A stretch of 32,941 nucleotides of DNA from Haplosporangium gracile. Lineage: Eukaryota; Mortierellomycota; Mortierellomycetes; Mortierellales; Mortierellaceae. Made by a program: the position numbers and the translations under genes. This document shows positions 9,844-20,900 of this stretch, piece by piece (within the stretch, counting starts at the first letter, position 1; every line of letters starts with the position of its first letter). The stretch spans positions 17,826-50,766 of the forward strand of contig JAAAUF010000066.1 in NCBI GenBank assembly GCA_015499985.1. Reading direction: 5' to 3'. Under the pieces are notes generated by a model, which was given only the letters and a program-made list of their open reading frames with translations, searched no databases and was not told where the DNA came from.

Positions 9844-12800
9844 TTACTTGGATCGAGAAGAATCCCCCGAGATCGAGGCTCTCACCCCACGGGGACGACC
9901 GGTGGAGGGAGACGATGACGAGGTCTCGGCCGCAGAACCCGCTGCAGCCGAACTCGTCAGGGGCTTAGGGGTCGACATCAAGGGAAGACGTTTCTTGGGC
10001 AACTCTACACAGACACGCTTCTTCTTCACGTTCTCGCGGCAAGATTCGTCGCAGAACCAGGCCTTGTCAGAAGAGGCGACCTCGTCCGAGATGGGCGAGT
10101 CGCCGCGGCATGCCTGGTGGAAGGCCTTGGGACAGCCTTCGCACCTGAGCATCTTGTTGCCAGAGGTTGATTCTTGCGATTGACAACCATGGCAAACTAG
10201 GTATAAAAAAAGAACAAAATGGGTATGCAAACAAAGTAAGAAAGATGAAGTAGAGGATGATAAAGCACACACAATGTCCAAGCGACCACGTTCAGTTCAG
10301 CTTGGCATCTATTTTTTTCATCGATGTTTGTGCACTTACAGTGTTGGAGGACAGGGCGAATACGCTGGTCAACAGTCTCGTGTGTATAACTGGTGAGGTC
10401 CAGGCGGGGTAACTTGCAGGCAAAGCCATAACCCTTAAAGTCACAGCCATGCTTGTTGCAGAGCGTGCGCTTGCCCCATGGGCCGGGACGCCAGTTGACA
10501 CCCTCAGTCGTGCCACAGTAACGGCACCAGTCAATGTTGGCTTTGGTCAACATCTGGAAGAGAGTGGGCGACTGAGCCTTGGACACCTTGCTCTCAAACG
10601 TAGCAGCTGATGATGCTTTCTTAGAAGGCGCAGCTGGAACAACGGGAGCAGCAACCACTGGAGTTGCAGCAACGGGAGCAGGAGCAGAAGTAGAGACAAG
10701 AGCAGGGGAAACAATAGCAACCTTGGGGACTACAACTGGCTTGCCCTCAACAAGGACCTCCTTGGGCTTTTGCTGCTTCAGTTGCTTGGGCTGCTTAGGC
10801 TGCTTTGGCTGGTGCTGTTGCTGAGAGACTTTCTTGACCACCTGGGCCTCTGCCTTGGTAGGCGTGGCAGTAGCCTTCTCGATGTCCTCGAGGCTAGGAC
10901 CGTGCCACGTACCACGACGTCTGCTGGTATCAAAATGACAAAACAATAAAAAAGAGGCCATTAGTTTTCAAAGGAAAAGGGAAAAATGGAAAGAAAGTCA
11001 CACCTACTGACCGATAGGATGACATGTCAAACAATCAAGGGAAAAAAAAGGAAGGAAAGAAAGCGGTAAAGGGATTGCCGTCGTACCTAATAGGGAACTG
11101 GTAATCCTCAACATCGGACACATCCGAGTCGCTATCGTCACTGGAGCTCATGGCATCAATGTGCATCTCGTTCTCAGAGTGGTAGCTGAACTCGGTATCG
11201 TCATCCGAAGATGAAGAGTAGTTGTCCTCAGACAAATAGGTGTTATGGCTCGATTCCTGATCAGCCTCAACCACAAACAAGTCTGAAGGCATGCTGCAGG
11301 CGACCATTTCCTCGGTCATGTCAATCTGTTGCTCAAACAAGCCACTAACAGCTTTGTTCTCTTCTTCTTCTTCTTCGTCCTCCTCCTCTTCTTCCTCATC
11401 ATCCGAGTGATCTAACTCGGGATGGTAATCGTACTCCTCGTGCGTAGGAGGAGCAAAGCAGACAATCTCGGGCATAGAGGGCGAGGTAGGGGTCAGATGG
11501 CGGACGTTGCGCATTTGGAAAAGCGATCGCCTACGGGCCATAAAGTAGCTAGCCGACGACTCGGCATCGCTCAACTCGGCCACCTCATCATCGCCAGCAT
11601 TGGAAGCTGGAGGCGATGCGGGGATTTCAAAGTCGGCCGAGAGGATATCGACCCTCCGGCGCTTGGTCGACGAGATGCCGCCCAAAAGGAACGCGTCCGA
11701 GTTGCGAAGGAAATCATAGGAGTGCTTACGGAGATTGCACTCTGGAGGTGTGGGTAAGCTGGCGGTAGCAGCCAGGTCCCGGGCATCGCAAATGGAGACG
11801 GGGATGAACATTGGCCTCTTCATATCAATGACCATGTTGGCAGCTATACGACACGTTGTTCAGAAAGAACAATGGGAGATCCAAATTAGTCATTTGCAGT
11901 AAAAGGCACAACAACAAAAAAAAAAAAAAAAAAAAAAGCTAGGGGGGAAAGGGATGGAGGAGGTACAACACAGAAGACACACGGACTGAGATGGAGAGAG
12001 AGAGAGAGAGAAACAGCCAAACAAAAGGGAAACAACGGAAGGAGGGCTGAATCTGAAGCATGTAAAAAAGAACGCATCGAACAGGAGCAGGAGGTAAGCT
12101 AAGCAAACAGGCTGACAAAATCGAAAGGAGGGAGGGAAGGGAGAAGTAGTGACACAGTGTCGTCGTGGCAGTGAATGAAGCGAATAACAGCAGCAACAAT
12201 AGTTGAGGGCTGGTTCAGTCACCACTCGCTCACTGCCAGCCACTTTGCTTTTGCTGCCTTTTGGTCTGAAAGGAACATAATAAGGACAATAGCGGGGAAG
12301 AGGGAAATAAACACAAGAACACATACAGAGGCATAAAACACACAGATACAGTCTCTCGCACCCTCAACTCTCACTCAAAAAATAGTGAGCACCACAGTGA
12401 ATGATAAAGATAGATAGAATTGAACTGAATTGGTTTGGATAACTGGATATAACTGAAATATCTCACAACTGTGGGGAAGAAAAACACAAACAGGATGAAA
12501 GAAGAGTGCTCTATTACCATCGTCAACGGGCTTGATGCCTTTGGATTCTTCCCGAGAAGACGACTCTTGGACATCCTCCTCGGTGGGGTAGAGAGGATGA
12601 TCTTCGGTATCGTTTTCCATAAAGGGAGACATGGGAGTCATAGGGGTCGAGAAGCAGCTGGGATGGTCGTCGTCGTGCTGGGAGGGTGTGCTGAAGCCAG
12701 AGTCCGAGTCGCTATCGAAGCTGCTAGCGGAGGAATCGTTGAGATAGAGCTCGACGTCGTCGTAGAGCATTGTAGAGGAGAGGAAGACATCGTTGATGAC

Positions 12801-13106
12801 ATTCTTGGGTTGGATATTGCCGTCGAAGGAGATGATGGGTTGGGTAGAGTTAGAGTATACTACAGCAGGGGTGGAGAGCTGTTCTGTTGCGGAGGAGGAT
12901 GTTAGTGTTGTTGTTGTTGTTGCTGAGGCGGTGTTGTGGTGGGAAGGTGAGGGCACTTGGGAGGAAGGGGAGATGTTTGCCCAGGGGTTGATGGTATCGT
13001 GTAGAGACATTGCTGGTGAAGGGAGGGGAGAGGCTATTGTCGAGGCAGCTGCAGCAAAGTGGTGGTTAAGATGGCTGAATGCGATATTGTTTTTAGACAT
13101 CATCAT
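9844..13106 (-). CDS. Nuclear regulator with GATA-like and PHD zinc fingers, 759 aa
   Basis: Four exons, in coding order: 12518-13106, 11087-11843, 10340-10920, 9844-10196 (2280 nt, in frame). Introns are 674, 166 and 143 nt. The N-terminal third is Ser/Thr-rich; exon 2 has a basic nuclear signal (STKRRRVD, about residue 255) and a Glu run at about 344-360. The GATA-like finger at about 580-607 starts WCRYCGTTEGVNWRPGPWGK and ends RTLCNKHGCDF, so the usual last Cys of CNxC is His. It is followed closely by a C4HC3 PHD finger (about 643-695: FCHGC, LRCEGCPKAFHQAC, WFCDESC). Intron 3 falls exactly between the two fingers. A DNA- and chromatin-binding transcriptional regulator is inferred. The long first intron is the uncertain join: phase fits and exon 1 would otherwise run into junk, but the ATG at 11835 could also be a start. 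About 9 kb of gene-poor DNA lies upstream. Confidence 0.8.
11916..11937. repeat. Poly-A run (22 A) inside an intron
   Basis: Twenty-two consecutive A on the + strand, so poly-T in the sense of the GATA/PHD gene, about 70 nt before the 3' end of its first intron. It could contribute a polypyrimidine tract to splicing, or the length could be an assembly artefact. Confidence 0.9.
11994..12012. repeat. GA dinucleotide repeat inside an intron
   Basis: A short GA run within the 674-nt first intron of the GATA/PHD gene, reading CT on the sense strand. Confidence 0.85.
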
Positions 13107-13139
13107 GCTGTGTTTGTATTATCTTCTGTATGTCTGTAT

Positions 13140-13740
13140 GAGTGTTTGATTGAGAGAGGAGGGGAAGGAAGGAAGGAAGGAGGGAGGGAGAGGGGGGAGA
13201 AAAAGGAAAGGAAAGGAGCAGAGAAAGAGAGAGTGAGAGAGGGAAAAGAGAGAAGAAAAGGAAATGAAAAAAAGAGCGGCACGCGCAAGTAACTGAAAAA
13301 AAAGAGCAAGGAAAGGGGTTTACTTGGATATGAAGTGAAGTGGAGTGGAGTGGGGGGCGGGTGAGTGAGCGAGTGGGTGGTGGTGGTGGGTGGTGTTGTG
13401 TGAAGGATGAAGTAAGGATAGGGCACTGGAAAGGTATGATAGGAGATATATGAAGAAGGACGTCCAAGTGCAAAAATACAAAAAAGGGAAATCGAGGGGG
13501 AAGAGAAAAAGAAGGAGGAAGAGGGTGAAAGGAGCAACAAACAGAAACGAGACAAGAAGAACAACAAAAGGTAAATAAAGGGAAAGGAAAGAAGGAGGAA
13601 GGAAGAAAGGAAGAAAGGAAGAGAAAGGGAAGAAAAAGAAAGAAAGAAAGAAGAAAGAGAAAAAGAGCAAGAATTGGGATTGGAAATGAAGAAGTAGCCC
13701 GCGGACAAGAGACAAGGAAAGAGAAAGGAAGGAAGGACAA
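13140..13740 (-). promoter_or_regulatory. 600-bp polypurine tract upstream of the GATA/PHD gene
   Basis: The + strand is almost all A and G from about 13150 to 13320 and again from 13480 to 13735, with a GTGG-rich stretch between. On the sense (minus) strand this is polypyrimidine DNA ending just before the ATG at 13106, as expected for a fungal promoter or leader. Overlapping frames of 150-231 codons are Phe/Leu/Ser/Pro homopolymer products of the tract and not genes. Confidence 0.5.
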
Positions 13741-16700
13741 GAGTCGATCAAGAAAGACATATACACACGTTTGTTCAACGCAAGGCAATACAGAGAGGCA
13801 GGAGAGATGGGTGAATCGAATATATCGAATGGTGACTGAATAACAATAAGAAATAGTGTGGCATCAAGAAAATGAAGACGAAGACAGAGGCAATGGGGCC
13901 AAAAGGAGAAATAACAAAAAAAATCTCCCTAACTAAGCTTTTTGCTATAGGGTATTGATCATTCATGTCTATTTTAACACATTTTGATCAATACAAAAAA
14001 ATAATAAATCAATAATGAATAAAGTTGCCTTACCTTGATTCGACAGCATCGATGCTCGTCCAACCAGGAACAGACAGAAACAATCATCTCTCTCTGGCGA
14101 GAGGGGGAGGGGTGCACGCAGGGTATGTAGACTAGGAGGACAAGAGCGACATATTCTTTTAAATCACTTTTTGTTTTCTACCTTCTTCTTCTCCCCTTCG
14201 CTTCCTCTTATTAATATCATTAGACGCAGCACGATGGCTACAAGAGGATCACAAGTAGAAATGAAGAAAAATAACAAAAAGAAAAACAAAAACAAAACAT
14301 AGACACGCCATACATAATACATCAACAAGAGAACAGAGCGAGAAAAAAGACCGTTGAAGCCTATTTTTGTTGACATATACACATACAGTTGTCAACCCAT
14401 GCAACACAACAAACCGATAAGATGTTGTTCTCAACTGGCAGCTGGAGGTCTCTGATTGGCTGCAATGGTCAATGTTTATTGCTTTTTAAAGTATTCTTTG
14501 TATTCAATTTGCCTTTCTCGTGTACGTGAAAGTAGGAAGAAAAACTTGTTTACGAGTTTCCTCTGGTTAGTTTTTGGATTTGCCCTTTTAATGATGTTAT
14601 TATTGTCGTCGATGTTATGTGTGTTGACCATTAGTTGAAAGGAAGAAAACTAAAAAGCAAGTACTCATGGATAGACAGAACAAACAAAGAGAAAAGGTAG
14701 TGGAAGACAACGACACGGCATGGCACACAATAAGAGAGGAATTACTACATCTGTGGTCATCAAGGCCCACGTAATGCAAACACCTAAGCAACATGATGCC
14801 TACTGCCTTTCTGAGAAAGAGAAATGAGGCATTTGAAGGTAAGTGCTGCAGCCGATCATTTCGTTGTTAAAGCACGATAAAAGGACCAAAGGCAAGACCG
14901 GATGGGTCGATTGGCATGATCGGAATGGGCTGAGAACGGTGGTTTGCCTGGCCCTCTTTTTGCAACCCGATCCATAGGCGATGTGATTAGAGACTGGGGT
15001 TGACACGACAACCAATGGACCATGCTCCTTGTCACCAGTGTCAGTCCATGGATGCACCAAAGCACAAAACAGGTGAATAACCCCATATTCTTTTTTTTTG
15101 TCCCCTGGTTCTTTTTTCACTTGTTTTCTACTCATGCGCTGGTACTACAGAACAAATGATAAATATGAACCCAGACAGACAGGCATTTTAAAAAAAAAAA
15201 CTCCCACACATACCAAAGGACCTGGGCGTGCTCTCAGAGGACAAGACACTAGTCTACCGTCATATTGGAAGTGGGGGAACAACAACAAGAGAGAAACAAA
15301 TGAGCCTATACTACATTACAACAACATAACCCAAAAAAGCACGCGCACAGAGAGGTTTTTTGCAAGAAAAAGAACAGGGAGATGATAAAGAACGAGATGA
15401 GGGGTGACAGCGCAAAGAGGCGTGCGTGAGCATGAGGGACGTTGAAAGAGAAGATATTATGTGTTAATAAACAATAGTGATACAAATTACAATCGCAAAA
15501 GAAACATGGATGCACGGATGCCCTTTTCAATTATAACAATAATACTCTTCCCTTTCGCCGCATTCATATATATATATATATATATATATGTATCCCACAA
15601 CCCAGTCCGCCCCATTGCTCATTTCCTCGAATCTCATTTTGGATTGGATTACTCTGACCATTGACCGCAACATGTGTGCGGGTGTAAGAAAGTGTGTCTC
15701 TTGAACTGTCGGGCACTTCAGACATTTCGAAGTCCAGTCGGGCGACACGATGGGCCATGACTGTACTATCAAAAACACAATCGAAGAGCACTCCTTTCGA
15801 TATTTGCGAGCTTACACACCCATGCATGACCCTCAAGTTACTACTCATTCCTCTTTCTCTCTCTTACACACACCCTCATACACACATATATACAGATTCG
15901 CTCCTTCTGTCACCCCTCCTCATACCGGGCAGTTACTTATGAGTCGGAAGTTCGACTAGAATTATTCTGGAAGAATGCTCGCTCTACGAAGAGTGATCAG
16001 CAGAAAAACATTTAAATTTGCTTTGGTTGTGGGACAAAACCAACATTAGGGAAGGTACAGTAGTTAGTTTGACTCCGCAATCCTATTATCGTAGCGGTAG
16101 TAATGCAAGTGGTATGGGGAGTAAGACTAAAGTACATCGAAATGAGGCATGTTAAGGACAAGGCATGGTAAGAATCTCGTCCCACACTCCACCTCTTTTT
16201 TTGTTATCAATGGTGCCTGGAGAGGGAGCATATTTCATCCCGGCTGAATGAATGAATGAATGAACAAAGGAAGGAACAACGCTTGCAGGAGACATGCATG
16301 CCCTTGAAAATGATTTGTAGCGTGGGTCGCACAATGAACAATGATTCCAATGCCATTAGCGCCGTTTGTGCAAGTAAAAATAAAATATCCACATACAGCC
16401 ATTGCCTTCTTCTCTTTCCCTCCACCGTCTTGCCTATGTATGATTCGTCAATTCGCGGGCCACAGTCCCTCGGTCCTCTTTTTTTTCGGAGTCCAGGGGT
16501 GAAGAGGGCCCTGGCCGCACAAGCATCCTTCATCCAAGGCATGGATCAAACACATCGGTTTGACATAATTCAACGAACGCGTTTTACATGTTTGATTGAC
16601 CACTGCTTTTCCTGCGCCGCTTTGAACGCCAGCCTCATCATTCCCCTGTGTGGTTCACACACAGTCGATCCTATTTATAATCGCACGAAATGGGACCAAT

Positions 16701-17505
16701 TTGAGATTCAAATCAGGTCGGCTATGGCTGGATGGCGGGCTGGCAGTCATCTCCATGATGCAGAGACTCTCATTTATCCAACGCACCTTGGCTGTCTTTA
16801 TCATACTGAATCATGAGCTACCGGCAATGACGACCGAGTTCCTCGCAAGGACCATCAGGACTTGCACTCGTCCTGTACTGGTACCCTTTTTTTCTGGTCG
16901 AAGAAAAATATTCACACGAAAAAAAGAGGAGAGGTGATGGCAAAAAATAGAGTTACGCGGGTCCTGAAGGGCAGCATTGTTTTTTATGTATGTGACGATG
17001 TTTGAGAGCCCACACCTTGCCAATTCTCCAACAGCCAAACAATCAGCAGACAGATAGGCGGACAGATAGGGTGGAGCAGGGCAGGGTAGAATGGAAAGAA
17101 GGAAGGCGTGACAGACTGGGGGGAAAGAGAGGCTGGGCTGCTGAACATCGCCACGCACACACGTACATACACCCCTTTCACACACAACACTGTCAACCAA
17201 CCGTACACACGCACCTGGTGACAAAGGAATAAGAGGACAAGGATGAATGCGGACAGAGAAGACGTGAGCAATGGACCTGTGGAATGCAAGGTCAAAGAAC
17301 TTGCCTTGTCTTGCCTTGTCTTGTCTTATCCAATGGGCTGGCCAAGGGCTAAACCTAACTTGACCATTGAATGCTCGCGGGTATCTTTTTCTGTTACTAC
17401 ACGTTCAGTGCGTAATGAGCCCTTTTTTGACCAGCGTTAATTACGTATAATCTTCTTGTTGAGCGACATGTCGACTGAGCAAGAGAGGCCGTTGCGTTCA
17501 TTGTC
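13741..17505. other. Gene-poor stretch, part 1
   Basis: No gene is supported. AT-rich DNA with short frames, A-tracts, an AT microsatellite (15566-15589) and CCAAT/ATTGG motifs (for example near 14455 and 15014). The longest real-ATG frame (16256-16816, +, 186 codons) has Cys/His/Ile-rich, random-looking composition and near-chance length. A 111-codon minus-strand frame at 14800-15135 is likewise unrecognised. It may be distal regulatory DNA of the GATA/PHD gene, or decayed mobile DNA. Confidence 0.5.
15566..15589. repeat. AT dinucleotide microsatellite
   Basis: Twelve AT units in non-coding DNA. The run is self-complementary. Confidence 0.9.
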
Positions 17506-17787
17506 TCAAGTCACTGAAGGCGATGATGATCTCCCAACCCTGACAACAGCAACTGCATGCTTGTTTCTGACGGTTATACCGGTGCCTTCAGTTTCTTGAC
17601 CCACTTTTTTTGGTTTCCTTTTGTCAGACATGTACGACTGATTGCTGTCGAGAGCAATACCGCCAGCTTGCACTGAGTTGTACTGGCCAACAGATTCAAA
17701 AACGATGCCACCCAACGAGGATGTGTTACCATGGCCATGTGCGAGCAACAGCAACAGAAAGTAGGCCCAGAGTCTGTTCAACCTCAT
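17506..17787 (-). CDS. Candidate small secreted protein, 93 aa
   Basis: An intron-free frame from ATG 17787. The first 20 residues (MRLNRLWAYFLLLLLAHGHG) have the Arg-rich start and Leu core of a signal peptide. The rest is polar and unrecognised, with a KRKPKK basic patch and no Cys. A TATA box lies about 83 nt upstream, a good distance for this fungus. Against it: length is near what chance allows, an earlier ATG at about 17830 opens a short competing frame with a perfect-looking GTAAGT donor, and codon bias is weaker than in the firm genes. A spliced variant or a non-coding transcript is possible. The assembly gap lies just upstream. Confidence 0.28.
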   Translation of the reverse strand: MRLNRLWAYFLLLLLAHGHGNTSSLGGIVFESVGQYNSVQAGGIALDSNQSYMSDKRKPKKVGQETEGTGITVRNKHAVAVVRVGRSSSPSVT

Positions 17788-17869
17788 CTCTTTCTCTGGC
17801 CCACCCAACTGCAGTACTTACCCTTCATTTTCCTGTCCTTCTCGACCCGTCCGGCTCACACACATAGGG

Positions 17870-17877
17870 CTTTTATA
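17870..17877 (-). promoter_or_regulatory. TATA box of the candidate secreted-protein gene
   Basis: The minus strand reads TATAAAAG within GATATAAAAGCCC, about 83 nt before the ATG at 17787. Confidence 0.35.
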
Positions 17878-17906
17878 TCAGAGAGGCAAGTTCAAACCCC
17901 CATCCC

Positions 17907-17916
17907 NNNNNNNNNN
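17907..17916. other. Assembly gap of 10 N
   Basis: Ten undetermined bases. A run of exactly ten N is likely a scaffolding placeholder, so the true distance and the continuity of sequence here are unknown. A CACAAA repeat begins 15 bases after it, a probable cause of the break. Confidence 0.95.
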
Positions 17917-17931
17917 AAAAAAAGCAAAGCA

Positions 17932-17968
17932 ACACAAACACAAACACAAACACAAACACAAACACAAA
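17932..17968. repeat. CACAAA hexanucleotide tandem repeat at the gap edge
   Basis: About six units of CACAAA directly after the N run. Its true length may be truncated by the assembly. Confidence 0.9.
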
Positions 17969-20900
17969 ACGATGGTCAAGATTCACGTACGCCTCCGTCA
18001 CTTTCTTCTGTGTTTCTTCTCTCGTATGAAAGTTGTGTGTGGAGTACAACCAACCACGAACAGTAGGAGCACATCATCTACCCGTGTAGTACAAAAACCA
18101 AGAGAAAACCTTGACTTTAAGATTAGGCCTTCATCTCAGAAAAGAGGTGCGTGAGAGAGAAGGGGTGAAAAACAACAGAGGGCCAGACAGAGAAGGGGAA
18201 AGAACGGCCTTGGCTGATAGAGCCGATCATGGCTACACAGTTCCACTGTTTTTCTCTCCACACAACTGCCATTGTGTTCAAGGAAACTATGCTTCTCTTC
18301 CTCTTGGCTTACACAACCTTGTTCTGTGGTTACTTTTGCTCGGCCTTCTCAAACTGTGAAGTGTGATCGAGGGAGTAAGCGCATTCACTAATCGGCAATA
18401 TTTGGGGCACTCGTTTTCTCACGTCCTTTTAGCTACTTTTGTCCGATAAAGAGAGGAAAGGCTCGACTTGAAGATGGCAGACAGCGCGGACCTCGAAGTT
18501 GAAAAAACACAATTTCGTCCTTTTCCGTTGACAGCCAACTAACTCTGTCTCGTTCATTCGCTCTTTCTCAAGATCCCATTGAACAAAAGCGAAAGAATAC
18601 TGCCAAGAGACGCAGAGAGGCAGGTATTACCTATGATCTGCAATGAATCTGTCGGGGAGTCTAAATGAGGGTACAAATAACGGACCTTCCTCATCATCAT
18701 TATGCTCAAAGGATAGCATAAAACGTGCGAATTTGTCCAGTGACGGATGCCATGAGAGGAACATGGTCCAAATGAGCACTTTTCATTTGCTGAGCCCTCC
18801 CTTCCAGATCTTACGAACAGACTTTTTTGTCGTTGTTTGGTACACCTGTAATCTGCCATTGACCAATGAAGTTTACATAAAGACGCCATTGGCGATAATT
18901 GCGAATATATAGCACCAGATACACTTGAAATAGGTCAATGACTAGATCATCTTTTGCATCAGGACCAAGACCCATTTTTTTGTGTGTGCGTGAGTGCGGA
19001 CATCACATACATATGCCTTGTGCAGATTCATAGAAAATAAATTCAGTTATCTTTGGTTGTCCCAAACGCAATGAAAAGAGATTTATCTTCCTTCAATTCA
19101 ATAAAGCCTCTCATCTCATGAATATCTTTTGAACAAATGCTCGAAGCAACAAGTCGCTGAATGGTTAGACCACACGTAGCGCCCTTCGCCAGATGCATCT
19201 CATCTCATGGTCATTGATGCCATTAGCTTCACTGGTTGGTTGATTCGGTTTATGGTCGAAGAGACAAGCATGACTGACCGTATTTTTTACTGTTTGATTC
19301 ACGATTGTCAGCCGATTTGCAAAAAAAAAGTTGTACTAAACCAATCGACAACCATCGACACAAAAAGGGGGCTTGTCCATGCAAAACATCCCCTAATTAT
19401 GAAAGTCAGCAACGTGGTGGTGTTGGTGTAGCTAGTTACTTACACACGCACAAAAAAAGAAGGGGTGGATGGATGGGGGTTAGAGGTCCTTGCTTGGGCA
19501 AATGTCAACAAACATGTCTCGCAGCCTTTTTTCATAAAAATATATCCGCTCCTTCCTTTTCCTTCCTCCAGTAGGACAAGGCTGTGTTTGACGTGAGGCA
19601 TTTTGTTGCTTGTTTGTATCGGACGCACTAGACGACCGTTTTTTGCCTCTTTGCTTCCTTGTGCTTCGTCGGTTGTTGGTTGGAGGAAAGGACCCCGCAT
19701 AAATCAACAGCGACATTTCATTTTTCCTCGTTCCATTCCCGCTCTGAATAGCTCAGAAGCGTGCGCGAGATAGCATTTTCTGGCCCATTTTATGTTCCCA
19801 TTCCATTCGCAAATTGACCATTAGTCAAGAATGACAGACGACGCCAACAACGACCATCCTTTCTTCCATCGCTTCTGGCATGGTCAACTTCAACCTATGG
19901 CAAAAATTAAATGTGCCCGACCTCTGTTCCATCAGCACAGCGCGTGTACACACACACACGCACACACAGACTTCTCTCCCAAATAGCGATCGAATGTTTA
20001 AATGGACGCTGGGACAGATGCGGAATAGTTTCAGCGGCTCATTCGTGAAAAATAGGTTGTTTTTCTCTTTAGCCGTTTAAGCTGGGCTGACCTGGATCTT
20101 GGCTGACTGCAAAATAAACCCAGCGTGCAATAACTAGACCAAATCTGGACCCTCACTTTACTTCTGGTTCTGAGAAATGAGCGGACGTTGGATCTTTTCT
20201 GTTATTTGGCAGTGATATCGTTGCTGTGCCGCTAGTGGTGAAAAAAGACAACACCATTTGCTAGTGTACTCTGGCTGTAAACTGACAACTATTGTTCAAA
20301 CTATCTGAGAGTGTTTTGAGCGACACAATATATCTTGTCTGAGAAAAGCAAAAACAAGCATGGTTAAACTAACTATGCAGCTGAAAGACCTTCGAGAGTA
20401 TGCCTCTTCGGAGAGGGTTCCGTTTGAGAGTTATCCATGGTAACCAGTTGGCACCCGAAAATGGGCACGTGATGTCGCCGACCGTCAGCGAGAAGCGTAC
20501 TGTACAGTGCCCATGGGTTTGTCACACGGCAATGGAGGTCTGCGCTCAAGTGACTTCCCCATGAGGACTGTAGAATGGAAGAAGGATATGATCACCTCAT
20601 GTCTCTCGTTGTTTCCAATCATGAGAGCACATCCTTGTTTTTCGAGGGCAGGTTCTTTTGTGCGACATTCGATTCGAATTGCTCGATTTGTCTCATGCTA
20701 GAAAGAAGGCCATCAAGTGGGTTGGGAGCAAACTGAAAGGTATACAAAAAAATCTTTTTTTGAGGCAATGGGAAAAACCTTGTTTGCGCTTAACAGACCC
20801 ATTGGTGAATATTATCTATTCCGACAACCGTTTCACAATCTCACACTCAATCATTTTTTTCCTTTTCTTTGTCCCCTCATTCTCTCGACTCTGAGAGACC

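Noticed and set aside
12375..12517. Extension of GATA/PHD exon 1 to the in-frame stop at 12375 as a separate 243-aa gene
   Set aside because: The residues after 12518 are hydrophobic junk, and a GTAATA donor with the right phase joins cleanly to the next exon.
13093..13788. Minus-strand frames of 150-231 codons in the polypurine tract
   Set aside because: They are low-complexity Phe/Ser/Leu/Pro products of repeat DNA, overlapping in all frames.
14800..15135. 111-codon minus-strand frame starting MSRKQVKKEPGDKKKEYG
   Set aside because: The start is lysine-rich because of an A/T run, the rest is unrecognised, and there is no promoter signal.
16256..16816. 186-codon plus-strand frame with a true ATG in the gene-poor block
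   Set aside because: Its length is near chance for this much sequence, the composition (Cys, His, Ile, Thr) is random-looking, and no domain, promoter or splice context supports it.
18554..18889. 111-codon minus-strand frame near 18.7 kb
   Set aside because: It has random-looking composition with no recognised motif, codon bias or promoter.
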